Assembly: GCA_964513565.1 (NCBI GenBank)
Contig: CAZENE010000056.1
Location: 1 to 16,947, forward strand
Direction of reading: 5' to 3'
DNA length: 16,947 nt
From: Delta-02 sp964513565
GTDB lineage: Bacteria > Desulfobacterota > Syntrophorhabdia > Syntrophorhabdales > Syntrophorhabdaceae
Shown here: in pieces, positions 6,087 through 13,823 of the stretch
How positions within the stretch are numbered: the stretch's first letter is position 1
How the letters are laid out: every line of letters begins with the position of its first letter
Notes under the pieces: model-generated
Databases searched by the model: none
The model's input: only the letters and a program-made list of their open reading frames with translations
What the model was told of the DNA's origin: nothing
Position numbers and translations under genes: made by a program

Positions 6087-6761
6087 TCAGGCCCTGGCCT
6101 TTCGGGTCGTTTTTCTGGCGAGAAAAAGAAGGGCGAATATAAGGCCGAAGATAAAGCCGCCAATATGCGCATACCACGCGATGCCGTCTACGTTGGCATA
6201 GAGGAACTGCATAAAAAACCATGCGGTAAGGAGGATTACCGCAGGAATATCGACTATTTTAATGAATATTATTATTATGAGGATGGTTTTTATCCGGGCA
6301 TAGGGAAAAGACACGAGGTATGCGCCTAGGACCCCCGACACGGCCCCGCTCGCGCCGATCATGGGGACATCCGCCGCAGGATCGTAAAAAAGCTGGAAGA
6401 TGGCGGCGCATATCCCGGAAAAGATATAAAAGATAAAAAATCCAATGTGGCCCAGCCGGTCCTCTATGTTGTTCCCAAAGATCCACAGGTAAAGCATGTT
6501 GCCGATAATATGCAAAAAACCACCATGGATGAACATTGACGTAAAAATCGTCATTACATTATAAGGAAGGAGATCGTGCCGTGAAACGAATGATGCAATG
6601 AACTCTTTTGGAACAAGACCTAAATATGTGTAGAGCATCGCTCCGGCCGATGCGTGAAGGATGATATGCTGCCATACAAAAATAATGATATTTACAAAGA
6701 TAAAACCCACTGTTATAATGGGAAAAGTGCGGGTCGGGATATTGTCTTTCAGTGGTATCAT
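6087..6761 (-). CDS. Rhomboid-family intramembrane serine protease
   Basis: A 224-residue polytopic membrane protein with six or seven hydrophobic helices. It carries the full rhomboid active site: GASGAVSGVLGAY with nucleophile Ser138, and WYAHIGGFIFG with the partner His199. The family signature HGGFLHIIGNMLYLWIFG (79-96) supplies the oxyanion-side His and Asn. Rhomboids cut membrane-anchored proteins within or near their transmembrane helix. It is the first gene of a pair with the radical SAM gene, whose start lies one base after this stop. No strong Shine-Dalgarno is seen (GAAAG about 7 bases ahead). A candidate promoter lies so close that the leader would be only a few bases. The substrate is unknown. 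Confidence 0.93.
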   Translation of the reverse strand: MIPLKDNIPTRTFPIITVGFIFVNIIIFVWQHIILHASAGAMLYTYLGLVPKEFIASFVSRHDLLPYNVMTIFTSMFIHGGFLHIIGNMLYLWIFGNNIEDRLGHIGFFIFYIFSGICAAIFQLFYDPAADVPMIGASGAVSGVLGAYLVSFPYARIKTILIIIIFIKIVDIPAVILLTAWFFMQFLYANVDGIAWYAHIGGFIFGLIFALLFLARKTTRKARA

Positions 6762-6771
6762 TCAATTACTT

Positions 6772-6800
6772 TCTTTATCACGCAACACTAGCCATGTCAA
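6772..6800 (-). promoter_or_regulatory. Candidate sigma70 promoter for the rhomboid-radical SAM pair
   Basis: On the minus strand a perfect TTGACA (6800 to 6795) is followed after 17 bases by TAAAGA (6777 to 6772). The rhomboid ATG begins 10 bases past the -10, so the transcript would start about 3-4 bases before the ATG. The -35 is excellent, but the -10 matches only in part. Confidence 0.45.
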
Positions 6801-6824
6801 AAAACGAGTAACTGGAGTAAATAT

Positions 6825-7826
6825 ATGCCTGAATTGAGAAAAGACCCCATCATTGACAGATGGGTTATTATTTCGACCGAAAGAGGCAAGCGGCCGGTCT
6901 TCTTCGTCGAAGAAACACCTCCTGCCAAGGTGGCGGTCTGTCCCCTCTGTCCCGGGAACGAAAATATGACGCCTCCGGAGGTCTACTCGATACATCCGCC
7001 AGGATCCTTGCCCGGTTCCACTGATTGGTCGCTCAGGGTCGTTCCCAACAAGTTCCCCGCGCTTCGTATAGAAGGCACGCTCGACCGGGAAGGGTTGGGG
7101 ATCTATGATAAAATGAACGGTATCGGCGCCCATGAGGTCATTGTCGAGACGCCGAACCACGGCGAGACCCTGTCGGACATGCCGGTCGACCGGGTACAGA
7201 ACGTGTTTATCGCATACAGGGAAAGGATACGGGACCTGATGCGGGATACACGCTTTAAATATATAATGGTATTTAAGAACAACGGGTCCGTGGCCGGAGC
7301 ATCGCTCGATCATGCGCATTCGCAACTGATCGCCCTCCCGATCGTGCCACGACGGGTTTCGGAAGAGATCGGCGGGGGCCTAACGTATCATAGATATAAG
7401 GAAAGATGCATCTTCTGCGATATCGTTGCCCAGGAAAAAGAGGAGAATAAGCGCATCGTCTATGAAAATGAGCGATATATCGCAATATCACCGTATGCGT
7501 CAAGGTTCCCTTTCGAAACCTGGATATTGCCCAAGCGGCACGGTGCTGTATTTTCCGAACATGACCCATCCGATAACTACTATTCCCTCGCTGAAATACT
7601 TTCTATAATCCTGAGAAAATATGTAAAACTGCTAAACGCCCCTCCGTACAACTACATTGTCCACACGGCTCCGGCTGTTAACGTCGGCATGGAGCATTAC
7701 CACTGGCACATCGAGATCATTCCGCGTCTTACTAAAATGGCCGGGTTTGAATGGGGCACCGGTTTTTACATTAATCCCACTCCACCTGAAGAGGCTACGC
7801 AGTATCTCAAAGAAACCCAGATATAA
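6825..7826 (+). CDS. galT: Galactose-1-phosphate uridylyltransferase-like enzyme
   Basis: A 333-residue HIT-superfamily nucleotidyltransferase of GalT type. GalT transfers UMP from UDP-glucose to galactose-1-phosphate through a uridylyl-histidine. The zinc-site Cys pair is C39/C42 in CPLCPGNE, with a His in GAHEVIVETPNH. The active-site motif is HAHSQ (163-167), corresponding to HPHxQ, with His165 the likely nucleophile. A second CxxC (195-198, CIFC) opens the C-terminal half, which ends with HYHWHIEIIPR. The start has GGAG 7 bases ahead. The glgA start is 9 bases downstream, so the two are probably cotranscribed. Pairing with glycogen synthase leaves open that it acts on another sugar phosphate; galE nearby supports the Leloir role. 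Opposite-facing to the rhomboid gene. Confidence 0.85.
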   Translation: MPELRKDPIIDRWVIISTERGKRPVFFVEETPPAKVAVCPLCPGNENMTPPEVYSIHPPGSLPGSTDWSLRVVPNKFPALRIEGTLDREGLGIYDKMNGIGAHEVIVETPNHGETLSDMPVDRVQNVFIAYRERIRDLMRDTRFKYIMVFKNNGSVAGASLDHAHSQLIALPIVPRRVSEEIGGGLTYHRYKERCIFCDIVAQEKEENKRIVYENERYIAISPYASRFPFETWILPKRHGAVFSEHDPSDNYYSLAEILSIILRKYVKLLNAPPYNYIVHTAPAVNVGMEHYHWHIEIIPRLTKMAGFEWGTGFYINPTPPEEATQYLKETQI

Positions 7827-7835
7827 GGGGGTATA

Positions 7836-9293
7836 ATGAAGATATTAATTGCATCTCCCGAAATATTTCCATTTGTAAAAACAGGAGGTCTCGCCGACGT
7901 TACGGGTGCATTACCGAAAGCCTTGAGGGACTTGGGAATAGATGTCCGGGTCATACTTCCCAAGCATAAAGGGATCGAAGAACTCGGTTTTCCCATGCGG
8001 TACAGTAATCACCGAATAACCTGCCAGGTTTCCCAGTCTTTCGTGGACGCGGAGATCGTCGAAAGTGAATATGACGGTATAACTGCATACCTCGTTGAAA
8101 AAGATGAATATTATTACAGGGATTATCTTTATAGTACGCCTGACGGGGACTATCTGGACAATGCCGAGCGGTTCATCTTTTTCGCAAAGAGCATCCTGGA
8201 AACGATAAAAGTGACGGGTTTCATGCCGGATGTCCTTCATTGCAATGACTGGGAAACATCGCTTGCCCCCGTTTTCCTTAAAACGCTATATAAGAGCGAT
8301 CCCGATCTCGCCAGGATGGCGACACTGCTTACGATCCATAACCTGGGTTATCAGGGGATCTTCTGGCACTACGATATGCACCTTTTAAATATAGGATGGG
8401 AATATTTTACACCTGAATCCCTGGAATTTTTCGGCCATATCAATTTCCTGAAAGGCGGAATTGTTTTTTCGGATATTCTGAACACTGTCAGTAAACAATA
8501 TAGCAGGGAGATCCAGACGCAGTATTTCGGCTGCGGTCTCGACGGCATCCTTTCGACACGGCGGAAGGATCTGTATGGGATCGTTAACGGGATCGATTAT
8601 AACGACTGGAACCCTGAAACGGACAAGTTTCTTCCCGCTAACTATAGCGTCAATGATCCCGGGAATAAAGCGCTGTGCAAAAAGGCCCTGCAGCAGGCAT
8701 TCGACCTGCCTTTAAATCCCGGCATCCCGCTCGCGGCCAGCATATCCAGGCTCGCAGACCAGAAAGGGTTCGATATGATAGCCGACGCGATTGAGGAAAT
8801 GGCGGCCCTCGGTATGCAATATGTCATCTTGGGAACGGGAGAGCGGAAATATCACGACCTCTTGACACGGCTTGCTAGGAAATACACGGGGGTATTTTCG
8901 GTGAAGATCGCGTACGATAATTCGCTGGCGCATCTCATAGAAGCCGGCAGTGACCTGTTCCTTATGCCGTCGCAGTATGAGCCCTGCGGGCTCAATCAGC
9001 TCTATAGCCTTAAGTATGGCACTGTTCCTGTCGTTCGGGCTGTCGGAGGCCTTGAGGATACCATCGTCGATTACACAAAATCCCCTGATACGGGCACGGG
9101 TTTTAAATTTTATGAATATACCAAAGAGGAAATGCTGGATGCAATTGACCGCGCGCTATCCCTGTATAAAAACAAAAAGGCCTGGTCGAACCTTGTCGCC
9201 CGGTGCATGAAGGAAGATTTCTCATGGGGGAAATCGGCTCGTGAATACATAGAATTGTACAAAAAAGCGATCGCGAAGCATGAATCAAGCTGA
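7836..9293 (+). CDS. glgA: Glycogen (starch) synthase
   Basis: A 485-residue GT5-family glycosyltransferase of standard bacterial length. It extends alpha-1,4-glucan from ADP-glucose (or UDP-glucose in some relatives). The N-terminal KTGGLADVTGALPKAL (Lys15) is the nucleotide-sugar binding loop. HCNDWET, TIHNLGYQGIFW and VNGIDYNDWNP follow. The C-terminal catalytic block EPCGLNQLYSLKYGTVPVVR carries the retaining-GT Glu, and GGLEDTIVDY follows it. The start has AAGGGGG a few bases ahead. The gene overlaps the next one, a histidine kinase, by 14 bases. That overlap suggests the kinase is expressed with glycogen synthesis. All expected motifs are present. Confidence 0.95.
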   Translation: MKILIASPEIFPFVKTGGLADVTGALPKALRDLGIDVRVILPKHKGIEELGFPMRYSNHRITCQVSQSFVDAEIVESEYDGITAYLVEKDEYYYRDYLYSTPDGDYLDNAERFIFFAKSILETIKVTGFMPDVLHCNDWETSLAPVFLKTLYKSDPDLARMATLLTIHNLGYQGIFWHYDMHLLNIGWEYFTPESLEFFGHINFLKGGIVFSDILNTVSKQYSREIQTQYFGCGLDGILSTRRKDLYGIVNGIDYNDWNPETDKFLPANYSVNDPGNKALCKKALQQAFDLPLNPGIPLAASISRLADQKGFDMIADAIEEMAALGMQYVILGTGERKYHDLLTRLARKYTGVFSVKIAYDNSLAHLIEAGSDLFLMPSQYEPCGLNQLYSLKYGTVPVVRAVGGLEDTIVDYTKSPDTGTGFKFYEYTKEEMLDAIDRALSLYKNKKAWSNLVARCMKEDFSWGKSAREYIELYKKAIAKHESS

Positions 9294-11016
9294 ATTAATA
9301 GGTAAAATTATTGAGATTTCGCATTCCAATCTTGACCTGACTGCCCGGGTCAATGCGATCCTCAATATAATCTCGCAAGACCTTGGCTTCGAAGACGTCA
9401 TGGTCTATACCCTTGATAAGGATAAGCGGCTTACGTGCAGATATTCAAATCAGAAGAGCCTACTTTTTCAGGTACTAAGTCATTACCGCTGCCATATCGG
9501 GGAAGGGATCATTGGGAGCGTCGCTCAGCGCAGGGCTCCCCAGTTTTTTACAATAAAAGATATTTCTCCGAGGTTCGGGTGCCTGTTCTATCCCGAGCTT
9601 GACGACTATCTCGATAAATTCAGGACATTTTCTTTCCTCCCCTTGTCCGATGACAGTTATCTCTTCGGTGTGATAGTCCTGTGTTCACATGGCCATGATA
9701 ATCTGCATGAACAGGAGAAGGTCCTGCTGTCGGTCATTTCCCGTGAACTGGGAGGCATCCTGCGCTCGTTCGAGCTTATATTATCATCGAAAAAGCGTAT
9801 CAGCGAACTCGCGATGCTGTCCGAGCTCGGAAAGATCCTGACTTCGAACGTCGGGCCGCACGAACTTCTGCAGAGCATTGCTCTCATAATAGCCAAATCG
9901 CTCAGCGCCTCTTTTGTTTCGGTAAAGCTTGAATATCCGCTTCTTAAACTCGAGACCCAGCGTTTCACGTATGGACTGATAAGCCCCGAAGCGCAGGAAT
10001 ATGTGGACCAGCTCGAGAAATCGGCCATCAAACTGCTCCGCCCGGTATCCCTGCGCAACGGCGCCCAGGACCATTACGATAGCCTGCAGGGATATTCACT
10101 TTATTCGGCGCCAATCCTCTCGAAGAACCGGGTGCTCGGCACGATCACCCTTTGCGGAGAAAATACGGAACAGCAGGCCAGCATTGAGGAAAACGGCCAG
10201 TACATAATCAATACGATATCAAATTATATATCGAGCGGGCTTGAGAATACCCTTCTCAATTCCAGGCTGAGAAGTGTCGTGCGAGAGCTTACCGATGCAC
10301 AAAAGAGACTGATCGAGCAGGAAAAATTTCGTAGTCTGGGTGAGATGACGGCGAATATTGCCCACGAGATCAAGAACCCGCTTGTTATCATAGGCGGATT
10401 TACCAAGCGGCTTGCAAAACAAATGCAAAACGACCACACCGAAAACCGCTACATCAGTATCATTCTCAACGAGGTAGGGCGACTTGAGACCATACTGAAC
10501 GAAATTCTGCATTATGTCAAGGAAACCCAACCGTTTGAGGAATCATGCAAACTACAGGATTTTCTCGAGGATATCCTGTACATTCTTTCTTCCGACCCGG
10601 CGTGGGAATCGATAACCATAACGAAGGATTTCGATCAGGAACTCGAGGTGGTATCGTGCGACAGTCAGCAATTAAAGCAGGTTTTTATCAATCTGTTGAT
10701 GAATGCTTTTGAGGCAATGCACGGAAAGGGGACCATATCCATTAAGGTGCGCAAGGTATTGCATGACGGGCAGCAATTTGCTGCGGCATCCATTACCGAT
10801 ACGGGAGGCGGGATCGACCCCGCGATTATCGATAATGTATTTAACCCCTTCTTTACGACCAAGGAACGGGGAACAGGGCTGGGTCTCGCGATCTCGAACA
10901 AGATAGTTACGAACCATAAAGGACATATCGAGGTCGAGAATGTCGCGGGGCGGGGGGTTACATTTATTGTGCATCTCCCTATGAAAAATATTACACAGCA
11001 AGAGGAGCTTACATGA
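9280..11016 (+). CDS. Soluble sensor histidine kinase with two GAF-like domains
   Basis: A 578-residue protein with no membrane segment, so a cytoplasmic sensor. Residues about 5-165 and 180-325 look like two GAF domains. A helical linker (about 325-350) leads to the phosphoacceptor helix GEMTANIAHEIKNPL with His362. The ATPase domain has the N box INLLMNAFEAM (N471, N475), the G1 box DTGGGID (507-513), then FNPFFTTKERGTGLGLAIS. The overall form resembles NtrB/AtoS-type kinases, which often pair with response regulators. The start overlaps glgA by 14 bases and the stop overlaps the response regulator by 4 (ATGA), so the partner is almost certainly that gene. The signal bound by the GAF domains is unknown; a metabolite linked to glycogen or energy state is a guess from context. 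Confidence 0.9.
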   Translation: MNQAELIGKIIEISHSNLDLTARVNAILNIISQDLGFEDVMVYTLDKDKRLTCRYSNQKSLLFQVLSHYRCHIGEGIIGSVAQRRAPQFFTIKDISPRFGCLFYPELDDYLDKFRTFSFLPLSDDSYLFGVIVLCSHGHDNLHEQEKVLLSVISRELGGILRSFELILSSKKRISELAMLSELGKILTSNVGPHELLQSIALIIAKSLSASFVSVKLEYPLLKLETQRFTYGLISPEAQEYVDQLEKSAIKLLRPVSLRNGAQDHYDSLQGYSLYSAPILSKNRVLGTITLCGENTEQQASIEENGQYIINTISNYISSGLENTLLNSRLRSVVRELTDAQKRLIEQEKFRSLGEMTANIAHEIKNPLVIIGGFTKRLAKQMQNDHTENRYISIILNEVGRLETILNEILHYVKETQPFEESCKLQDFLEDILYILSSDPAWESITITKDFDQELEVVSCDSQQLKQVFINLLMNAFEAMHGKGTISIKVRKVLHDGQQFAAASITDTGGGIDPAIIDNVFNPFFTTKERGTGLGLAISNKIVTNHKGHIEVENVAGRGVTFIVHLPMKNITQQEELT

Positions 11017-11369
11017 AAAGAAAGGTACTCGTTGTCGACGATGAGGAAAATATCAGGCTCTTGTTCAAAGAAGAACTTGAAGAAGAGGGCTATGAGGTAG
11101 ACACGGCATCAAACGGTCTCGAAGCCCTTGAGAAGGTCAAAGCAGCTTCGTTCGATATCATCGTGCTTGATATCAAAATGCCGGTCATGGACGGCATCCA
11201 GGCTCTCAACGCCATAAAGAACATAAACAAGGACCAGCCGGTCATTCTGTGCTCCGCTTACGGGGAATTCAAGCAAGACCTTTCAAGCTGGGTTTCTGAC
11301 GGTTATGTCGTCAAATCGGCCGATACACGGGAGCTGAAAGAAACCATCAGGGGAATCCTGGGCGGGTGA
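11013..11369 (+). CDS. Receiver-only response regulator
   Basis: A 118-residue protein that is a CheY-like receiver domain and nothing else. Acidic pocket D9/D10 (VVDDEEN), phosphoacceptor D53 (VLDIKMPVMDG), S81 in CSAYG and K101 in VVKSAD are all present. The residue after the conserved Lys is Ser rather than the usual Pro. With no DNA-binding or enzymatic output domain, it must act by protein-protein contact or as a relay intermediate. It overlaps the kinase gene by 4 bases and is the last gene before the tRNA. No terminator is seen before the tRNA promoter. Confidence 0.92.
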   Translation: MKRKVLVVDDEENIRLLFKEELEEEGYEVDTASNGLEALEKVKAASFDIIVLDIKMPVMDGIQALNAIKNINKDQPVILCSAYGEFKQDLSSWVSDGYVVKSADTRELKETIRGILGG

Positions 11370-11384
11370 AAAAACACAAATGCC

Positions 11385-11414
11385 TTGCCATGAGGGCCGG
11401 TTATGGACTATGAT
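11385..11414 (+). promoter_or_regulatory. Candidate promoter for tRNA-Ala
   Basis: TTGCCA (11385-11390) and TATGAT (11409-11414) are separated by 18 bases. The expected start lies about 5 bases before the mature tRNA 5' end at 11426. Both hexamers match the consensus at five or four positions. Confidence 0.5.
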
Positions 11415-11425
11415 TATGGCAATCC

Positions 11426-11500
11426 GGGGGTGTAGCTCAGCGGGAGAGCACCTCGTTCGCAACGAGGGGGCCACGGGTTCAATCCCCGTCACCTCCACCA
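11426..11500 (+). tRNA. tRNA-Ala(CGC)
   Basis: A complete 75-base cloverleaf. The acceptor GGGGGTG pairs with CACCTCC and includes the G3-U70 wobble that identifies alanine tRNAs. The D stem is GCTC/GAGC. The anticodon stem is CCTCG/CGAGG with loop TTCGCAA, so the anticodon is CGC, reading GCG. The T arm is ACGGG TTCAATC CCCGT. CCA is encoded at 11498-11500. The rest of the 11370-11626 stretch shows only its promoter and no further gene; an open frame spanning it is incidental. Confidence 0.96.
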
Positions 11501-11626
11501 TCATTGAGCACGTCGGTTCTTCAGTCAATACAAGCATTCCGCGAATATCCCAAACGACAGGACTATCCCGAACCGTACCGGGTTTAAACGCTCCCTGCGC
11601 GGGATCTTTATGTATGTGCCGGTAGA

Positions 11627-13765
11627 ATGACCCTTTACACAAAAATACTTCTTTTCTTTATCAGTCTCATAATTTTGCTTTCGATAGTAACGACGTATTC
11701 AGGGATACGGTCTATCGAGCATATTGCAGTAAATGAACTCGACAAAGGATTGAATTCGGACATTAACCTCTTTTCTTTTGCCGTCGACCGGGAATTTTAC
11801 CATATAGAATCCCGAATGGAGCTTTTTTCTCTGCGGAATGACCTTGGAACGGCTCTTGTACAGAAGGACAAGGGAAAGATAAGGGAATTGCTTGCAGAGC
11901 GGCTGGAAGCAGAGAACATCGATGTGATCCGGCTCACCGACGATAAAATGGAACCCATCACCACATTGACAAAGAATGCGGCACATGATCCCATAGCACT
12001 TCCTCCGATGGATAAAAACGCTGTTTCCCGGGGCTTTATATCATTGTCTTCCGGGAATCAGCACTTTGCCGCCATGTATGTTTCCATGCCTCTTAAGACG
12101 CGAAAGGCGGTATTCAGCGAATTTTTCATCATGGACAGCCGCAATTCCCTTGTAAAAAATCTAAGCGATCTTCTTGCGCAAAAACGGGAGGAGCCGGTGT
12201 ATGTTTCTATATTCAAGAATGACACAAGGATGTTCAGCACCATCTTCAGCGTGACAGGCGAGAAGACCCAGAAGCTTCCGGAAAAGATCACAACGATGCT
12301 TTACCGGGATAAAAAGAGCTACATCGGCAAGACTGTTATCGGCAGGTCACAGTATTATACGATCTATAAACCCTCACCATACAATACGGAAACGGCCGAC
12401 AGATGGTCATATGGCATTGCTGTCAGCGAAAACATATTTCTTCCTTTCAAAAAGAGACTGCTTTTTGTTTTCATCGCCATATCGATCCTGGCAACCTCGG
12501 CCGTCATAATCATAACATTCGTGATCACACGCGGTATACGGCCGTCCCTTGAAAGCATCCTCATCGCCTGCTCAAGGATCGAAAAAGGCCAGACCGATGC
12601 CCGCGTCGATGAAAAACGGATAAAGCTCCGGGAGTTCGGCCTCATTGCTTCTTCGATCAATAAAATGTCTGCCGCGGTCTCCGAACGCACCGAGACGATC
12701 AGGGAAAATATACGGAAGATCAGCGCCATCAACACGGAACTCGAACAAAAAACGGCGACGATACGCAGGGACCGGATGCGGTTCCTTTCGATACTTGAGA
12801 CGTTGAAAGAAGGCGTCATTGCTATCGATAGGGAAGGCACCATCATCTATTGCAACCGGGCCGCGGCAACAATAATGGGTACGGACTCGGCGGGCGTCAT
12901 AGGCAGCAATTATCACGAGGCGTTTCCTTCACTGCGGGTCACCGGGAACGACCATACCGCAGTTCATGAATTTGTCATCGGCAGGAAGGATTCGGACGAA
13001 GCCCTCTACCTCAAGGTATTTACGTCCCCATGGTCCCTCGAAGACGCCCCTCCGGGACATATCCTTGTATTGCAGGACATATCGACGGAAAAGAAGATCG
13101 AAGAATTCAAGGCCGATTTTGTATCCTCGGTAAACCATGACATCAAATCATTCCTCGTTCCCGTGTCGGGATTCTTAAAGCGCATACTGCTCGGGAAATA
13201 CGGCAGCGTTGAATACCCTCTTAAAGAAAGATTGACGAACATTGATGACAGTGTGACCAAGATACAGCATCTCGTTGAAAATTACCTGAATGTCTCGAGG
13301 ATCGAGTCGGGCAGGATGGAATTCGCCATACGCCCGGTAGACATAAATGAGATCATACGCGACAGCGTCAATATATATCCCCGGGTGAAGTTTTCGGAAC
13401 AGGGACATCTTCTGGCCCTTGCGGATAAAGACTATATTGAACGGGTCATCATAAATCTTGTCGCCAATGCCATCAAATTTTCACCCGATGATACCGAGGT
13501 CACAATAACTACCAGGGCCGATGGTAACATGGTCATTGTGTCCGTTACCGACAAGGGCATCGGCATCCCGCAGCAGGAAATACCGCTTATATTCCAAAGA
13601 TATAATCGCGGGACCCTTGGGAAGAAGAAAGAGGGGGCCGGACTCGGGCTCTTTATCGTGAAATCTGTTATCGAAAGCCACGGCGGTACGATATGGGTCG
13701 AAAGCGCCCCGGGAAAAGGCAGCACGTTCTCTTTTTCCCTGCCGCTTTTTCTGGGAGAGGTCTGA
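11627..13765 (+). CDS. Membrane sensor histidine kinase with extracytoplasmic sensor, HAMP and PAS domains
   Basis: A 712-residue protein. Transmembrane segment 1 is at residues about 7-24. An extracytoplasmic sensor follows at about 25-277, which I do not recognise as a named family though its layout suits a Cache-like or related fold. Transmembrane 2 is at about 278-300, HAMP at about 301-352, a helical coil at 353-383, and PAS at about 385-485 (EGVIAIDREGTIIYCNRAAA). The phosphoacceptor helix is SSVNHDIKSFLVPVSGF with His504. The ATPase domain has INLVANAIKFSPDD (N610, N614), VTDKGIGIP and EGAGLGLFIVKSV. The H-box lacks the usual (R/K)xP after the His: it has HDIKSFL instead of HDLRTPL. 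It has no adjacent response regulator; the one at 11013 belongs to another kinase operon but could serve it. Start preceded by GGTAG. Confidence 0.9.
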   Translation: MTLYTKILLFFISLIILLSIVTTYSGIRSIEHIAVNELDKGLNSDINLFSFAVDREFYHIESRMELFSLRNDLGTALVQKDKGKIRELLAERLEAENIDVIRLTDDKMEPITTLTKNAAHDPIALPPMDKNAVSRGFISLSSGNQHFAAMYVSMPLKTRKAVFSEFFIMDSRNSLVKNLSDLLAQKREEPVYVSIFKNDTRMFSTIFSVTGEKTQKLPEKITTMLYRDKKSYIGKTVIGRSQYYTIYKPSPYNTETADRWSYGIAVSENIFLPFKKRLLFVFIAISILATSAVIIITFVITRGIRPSLESILIACSRIEKGQTDARVDEKRIKLREFGLIASSINKMSAAVSERTETIRENIRKISAINTELEQKTATIRRDRMRFLSILETLKEGVIAIDREGTIIYCNRAAATIMGTDSAGVIGSNYHEAFPSLRVTGNDHTAVHEFVIGRKDSDEALYLKVFTSPWSLEDAPPGHILVLQDISTEKKIEEFKADFVSSVNHDIKSFLVPVSGFLKRILLGKYGSVEYPLKERLTNIDDSVTKIQHLVENYLNVSRIESGRMEFAIRPVDINEIIRDSVNIYPRVKFSEQGHLLALADKDYIERVIINLVANAIKFSPDDTEVTITTRADGNMVIVSVTDKGIGIPQQEIPLIFQRYNRGTLGKKKEGAGLGLFIVKSVIESHGGTIWVESAPGKGSTFSFSLPLFLGEV

Positions 13766-13787
13766 ACAAAAATTAGTACGTAAAAAT

Positions 13788-13817
13788 TTGACATTTATTC
13801 GTTTGTTACTTTATAAT
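13788..13817 (+). promoter_or_regulatory. Consensus sigma70 promoter directly in front of the lipoprotein gene
   Basis: A perfect TTGACA (13788-13793) is followed by an 18-base spacer and a perfect TATAAT (13812-13817). The expected transcription start, about 7 bases after the -10, falls at or next to the ATG at 13824, so the mRNA would have essentially no leader. The promoter sits in the gap after the sensor kinase stop. Confidence 0.75.
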
Positions 13818-13823
13818 CACACG

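Noticed and set aside
11380..11625. An 81-codon open frame across the tRNA
   Set aside because: It is read through the tRNA-Ala and its flanks; the cloverleaf is complete and the protein has no recognisable content.
13788..13823. An upstream TTG start for the lipoprotein
   Set aside because: It would begin at the -35 hexamer, add residues ahead of a clean lipoprotein signal peptide, and has no ribosome-binding site.
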